Below, piece after piece: positions 61,730 through 64,000 of a stretch of DNA of 64,000 bases. Source of the stretch: Brevundimonas sp. (GTDB taxonomy: Bacteria; Pseudomonadota; Alphaproteobacteria; Caulobacterales; Caulobacteraceae); the NCBI RefSeq assembly GCF_030682035.1, contig NZ_JAUXQZ010000045.1, forward strand, positions 62,001 through 126,000, written 5' to 3'. The notes below the pieces were generated by a model. That model had not been told where the DNA came from and searched no databases. It saw nothing but the letters and a program-made list of their open reading frames with translations. Made by a program: the position numbers and the translations under genes. Within the stretch, counting starts at the first letter, position 1; the number at the start of each line of letters is the position of its first letter.

Positions 61730-62546
61730 AGGCGCGCTCCAGCACGTAGTCGCCGGGCTCGGCGTTCGAGCCTTCCTTCAGGCCGAAGGTTTCGAGCAGT
61801 TCACCGGTTTCCTTGATCATGGCCATGGAGCCGCACAGCATGACCCGGTCGCGCTCTGGCGAAAAGCCCGCGGGGAGGCCCAGGTCGGCGAACAGGGCGC
61901 CCGATTTGATGCGGTCGGTGATGCGGCCCCCCCTTTCGCCATCCGGCGTGTCGAAGGCCTCGCGGGTGACCGTGGGATAATAGGTCAGCTGGGCCTTCGC
62001 CTCGTCGCCGATCAGGGGATCGTCGTGGATGCCCGAGGTGAAGAAGTCGCGATAGGTGAGGTCGGCGACATTGCGCACCGTGTGGCAGACGACGACTCGA
62101 TTGAAGCGAGCATAGGTGTCGGGGTCGCGCGCGACGCTGATCCAGGGGGCCAGGCCGGTGCCGGTCCCGATCAGCCACAGCCGCTCGCCGCCGGTCAGGG
62201 CGTCCAGCACCAGGGTGCCGGTCGGCTTCTTGCCCATCAGCACCGTATCACCCGGCTGGATTCTTTGGAGGCGCGAGGTCAGGGGGCCGTCGGGGACCTT
62301 GATCGACAGGAACTCGAGCTGCTCGTCCCAGTGCGGGCTGGCGATGGAATAGGCGCGCAAGATGGGCTTTCCTCCATCTTCCGCCGGCAGGCCGATCATC
62401 ACGAACTCGCCCGAGCGGAAGCGGAAATCCTCGGGCCGGGCAATGGCGAAGCTGAACAGCTGGTCGGTCCAGTGGCGCACCCACAGCACTTCCAGTTCAT
62501 GGAAGGCGGAGGCTTTCGCGGGTGCGGAGGCGGCGACGTCGGTCAT
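61719..62546 (-). CDS. fpr: ferredoxin--NADP reductase
   Basis: A 275-residue FAD enzyme moving electrons between NADPH and ferredoxin or flavodoxin. The FAD motif is RAYSIASP (about residues 60-67) with FRSGEFVMIGLP before it, and the NADPH side carries LWLIGTGTGLAPWISVARDP then VMLCGSMAMIKETGEL; the C-terminal end is GDYVLERAFVG. ATG 62546 gives the standard length for bacterial FPR. It overlaps chorismate mutase by 11 bases on the same strand. FPR proteins supply reductant to iron-sulfur and oxidative-stress pathways. Confidence 0.93.
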   Translation of the reverse strand: MTDVAASAPAKASAFHELEVLWVRHWTDQLFSFAIARPEDFRFRSGEFVMIGLPAEDGGKPILRAYSIASPHWDEQLEFLSIKVPDGPLTSRLQRIQPGDTVLMGKKPTGTLVLDALTGGERLWLIGTGTGLAPWISVARDPDTYARFNRVVVCHTVRNVADLTYRDFFTSGIHDDPLIGDEAKAQLTYYPTVTREAFDTPDGERGGRITDRIKSGALFADLGLPAGFSPERDRVMLCGSMAMIKETGELLETFGLKEGSNAEPGDYVLERAFVG

Positions 62547-62969
62547 TGCGAGGCTTATTAGGGGGTGAGGGACGACGGGGGAAGGGATGCGGTGTCGCGC
62601 CGGGTCTGTTGTGAGCGCGCCCCGGCGATGCTGTCTTCTCGCCCCTGATAATCGCGTCCCTTTTCGCCCCTGATCGTGTCCTTCCGCCCCTTGTCCCGGC
62701 CTCATTGGCCTGACCGTCAATCGCCTGCGACCGAAGCTGACGTAGCGGTGTGCCTCAATGCGAAGACGCGGAGGCGACAGGGCTTTTTGACGGTTCGACA
62801 CACATCATGGCATCAGCATCCGGTTCAACCGGCGATCCCTGCGCGGACCACCCGAAGGGTCGCTCGATCACTCGATAATTTTCCGGCGCCAGAATGTACT
62901 CTCGACTCCTCCACCGCCCGTGCGGAATCGGGGATGACGCCGGCCGAAACGACCGCTAGCGTCAGCGTC
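62547..62969. other. non-coding region with short tandem repeats
   Basis: 423 bases between two divergent genes. Between about 62632 and 62700 there are three imperfect tandem units of roughly 23 bases built around TCGCCCCTGAT...GTCC. The rest shows no gene on either strand that I can support; it presumably holds the promoters of fpr and the DPP IV gene. Confidence 0.45.
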
Positions 62970-64000
62970 ATGCGCAACAAACTCCTCGCCTCCACCCTGT
63001 TTCTCGCGGCGCTTTCGCCGTTCACCGCCGCCATGGCGCAAACGCCGGACCCGACAGTCCTGACGCCCGAGCGGGTGTTCGCCAATCCGTCGCTGGCCGG
63101 ACCGGTGGCGCGCGGCGTCAGCCTGTCGCCGGACGGCGAACTCGTGGCCTTCCTGCGTTCGCGCGAGGATGACGTGGATGTGCTGGACCTGTGGGCCGCG
63201 CCGACGGGCGAGGGCGAGCCGTTCAAGCTGATCGACGCGCGGGCGCTGGTTCCCGACGCCGGCGAACTGTCGGAGGCCGAGAAGGCCCGGCGCGAGCGGA
63301 TGCGGATCAGCCAGCGCGGCGTGGTCGAGTATTCGTGGGACGAACAGGGCCGCTATATCCTGGCCCCGCTTGAAGGCGACATCTTCCTGGCCGAACGTGA
63401 GGGCGGGGCGGTGCGCCGCTTGACCGAGACCGAGGCCGACGAGATCGACGCCAAGGTGTCGCCGATGGGCAATTTCGTCTCCTTCGTGCGCGACCAGGAT
63501 CTGGTTGTGCTGGCGCTGGACGGCAATCGCGAGACGGAGATCACCTCAGACGGCGATGGCCTGATCACCTGGGCCACAGCCGAGTTCATCGCCCAGGAGG
63601 AGATGGACCGCGACACCGGCTACTGGTGGAGCCCGGACGAACGCTACATCGCCCTGCAACGGACGGACGAGAGCACGGTCGACATTATCCCGCGCCTCGA
63701 CATCACCGGCGGCGGCGCCCGGGTTATCGAGCAGCGCTACCCGCGCGCCGGGCGGCCCAATGCGGTGGTCGAATTGTTCGTCCACGACCGCGAAAGCGGT
63801 CGGCGGACCAAGGTGGACCTGGGCGCGAACGCCGACATCTATCTGGCGCGGGTCGACTGGTCGGTTGACGGTCGCACCCTCTATGTCCAGCGCCAGTCGC
63901 GCGACCAGAAGACTCTGGACCTGCTGAGCGTCGATCCGGCCACGGGCGCGTCGCGGGTGATCCTGACCCGGACCTCGGACGCCTGGGTCTCGCTGAACGA
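62970..64000 (+). CDS. S9 family peptidase, DPP IV-like, N-terminal part (cut by window end)
   Basis: The frame from ATG 62970 is open to the last base, so at least 343 residues are present and the C-terminal catalytic domain lies outside. Signal peptide MRNKLLASTLFLAALSPFTA, with cleavage near AMAQ. The visible part is the DPP IV beta-propeller: LSPDGELVAFLRSRED, YSWDEQGRYILAP, WATAEFIAQEEMDRDTGYWW then SPDERYIALQRTDES. FIAQEEMDR is the conserved double-glutamate motif that binds the substrate N-terminus in dipeptidyl peptidase IV, which supports a dipeptidase over an oligopeptidase. It is the third S9 enzyme in the window. Confidence 0.9.
   Translation, partial: MRNKLLASTLFLAALSPFTAAMAQTPDPTVLTPERVFANPSLAGPVARGVSLSPDGELVAFLRSREDDVDVLDLWAAPTGEGEPFKLIDARALVPDAGELSEAEKARRERMRISQRGVVEYSWDEQGRYILAPLEGDIFLAEREGGAVRRLTETEADEIDAKVSPMGNFVSFVRDQDLVVLALDGNRETEITSDGDGLITWATAEFIAQEEMDRDTGYWWSPDERYIALQRTDESTVDIIPRLDITGGGARVIEQRYPRAGRPNAVVELFVHDRESGRRTKVDLGANADIYLARVDWSVDGRTLYVQRQSRDQKTLDLLSVDPATGASRVILTRTSDAWVSLN

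Noticed and set aside
62825..63226. Minus-strand open frame opposite the DPP IV gene start
   Set aside because: Antisense to a clear signal peptide and propeller sequence.

Overview
The window is GC-rich DNA from a free-living alphaproteobacterium. I place it in the Caulobacterales, most like Brevundimonas. The main reasons are a sciP gene (inhibitor of the cell-cycle regulator CtrA) next to the flagellar hook gene flgE with a CtrA-type box upstream, sigma-54-type promoters facing outward between two hook gene sets, several S9 and M1 periplasmic peptidases, and palindromic intergenic repeats. This assignment comes from gene content and order; no search was run.

Layout. 60-3440 (minus) is a tightly overlapping six-gene operon: a CsgG-like protein, three tandem paralogous small secreted proteins, one larger secreted protein with a carboxypeptidase-regulatory-like fold, and one small Cys-containing secreted protein. 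A further small secreted protein diverges from it (3735-4124). 4557-10936 is housekeeping: suhB, efp, bfr/bfd, thiE and an orphan MASE1 histidine kinase. 10944-14276 holds an M1 peptidase, a DUF6702 protein and a frameshifted Cys-cluster protein in one overlapping set. 14277-16658 is mostly non-coding and repeat-rich, with one AT-richer frameshifted PH-domain gene. 16659-23253 carries a thiolase, an HxlR regulator, a thioesterase, an S9 peptidase, a frameshifted hemerythrin and mnmA. 23359-30916 is the flagellar hook region: sciP, flgE, flgD and fliK on minus, flgK and flgL on plus. 30978-33650 is a radical SAM plus DUF4130-UdgX pair. 33769-37244 is an Mla-type lipid transporter. 39481-41320 is a 3-oxoacid CoA-transferase whose two subunits are split by a frameshifted four-helix-bundle gene. 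41486-45414 is an unusual fatty-acid modification cluster (DUF1365, FAD oxidoreductase, CFA-synthase-like methyltransferase, DUF2177). 45524-49596 is an O-acylation operon (two SGNH hydrolases, an MBOAT acyltransferase and a membrane protein). 52231-56381 is the Anbu cluster (ATP-grasp, alpha-E, transglutaminase, Anbu protease). 56400-58832 is an island-like patch beside tRNA-Lys: an IS110 remnant, two partial RHS copies and a candidate toxin/immunity pair with a 19-base homopolymer. 58850-64000 has tRNA-Lys, an APC permease, an Hpt protein, a ParE-type toxin-antitoxin pair, chorismate mutase, ferredoxin-NADP reductase and the start of a DPP IV-like peptidase cut by the window end.

The best candidate for an undescribed system is the CsgG-like operon at 60-3440. 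Its exported products share a transthyretin-like beta-sandwich pattern and sit with a putative outer-membrane assembly or secretion component. A second window-wide pattern is that four genes (10944-11359, 15162-15594, 21466-22061, 40199-40580) each look intact except for one apparent single-base frameshift. That suggests either recent decay or consensus errors in the assembly.
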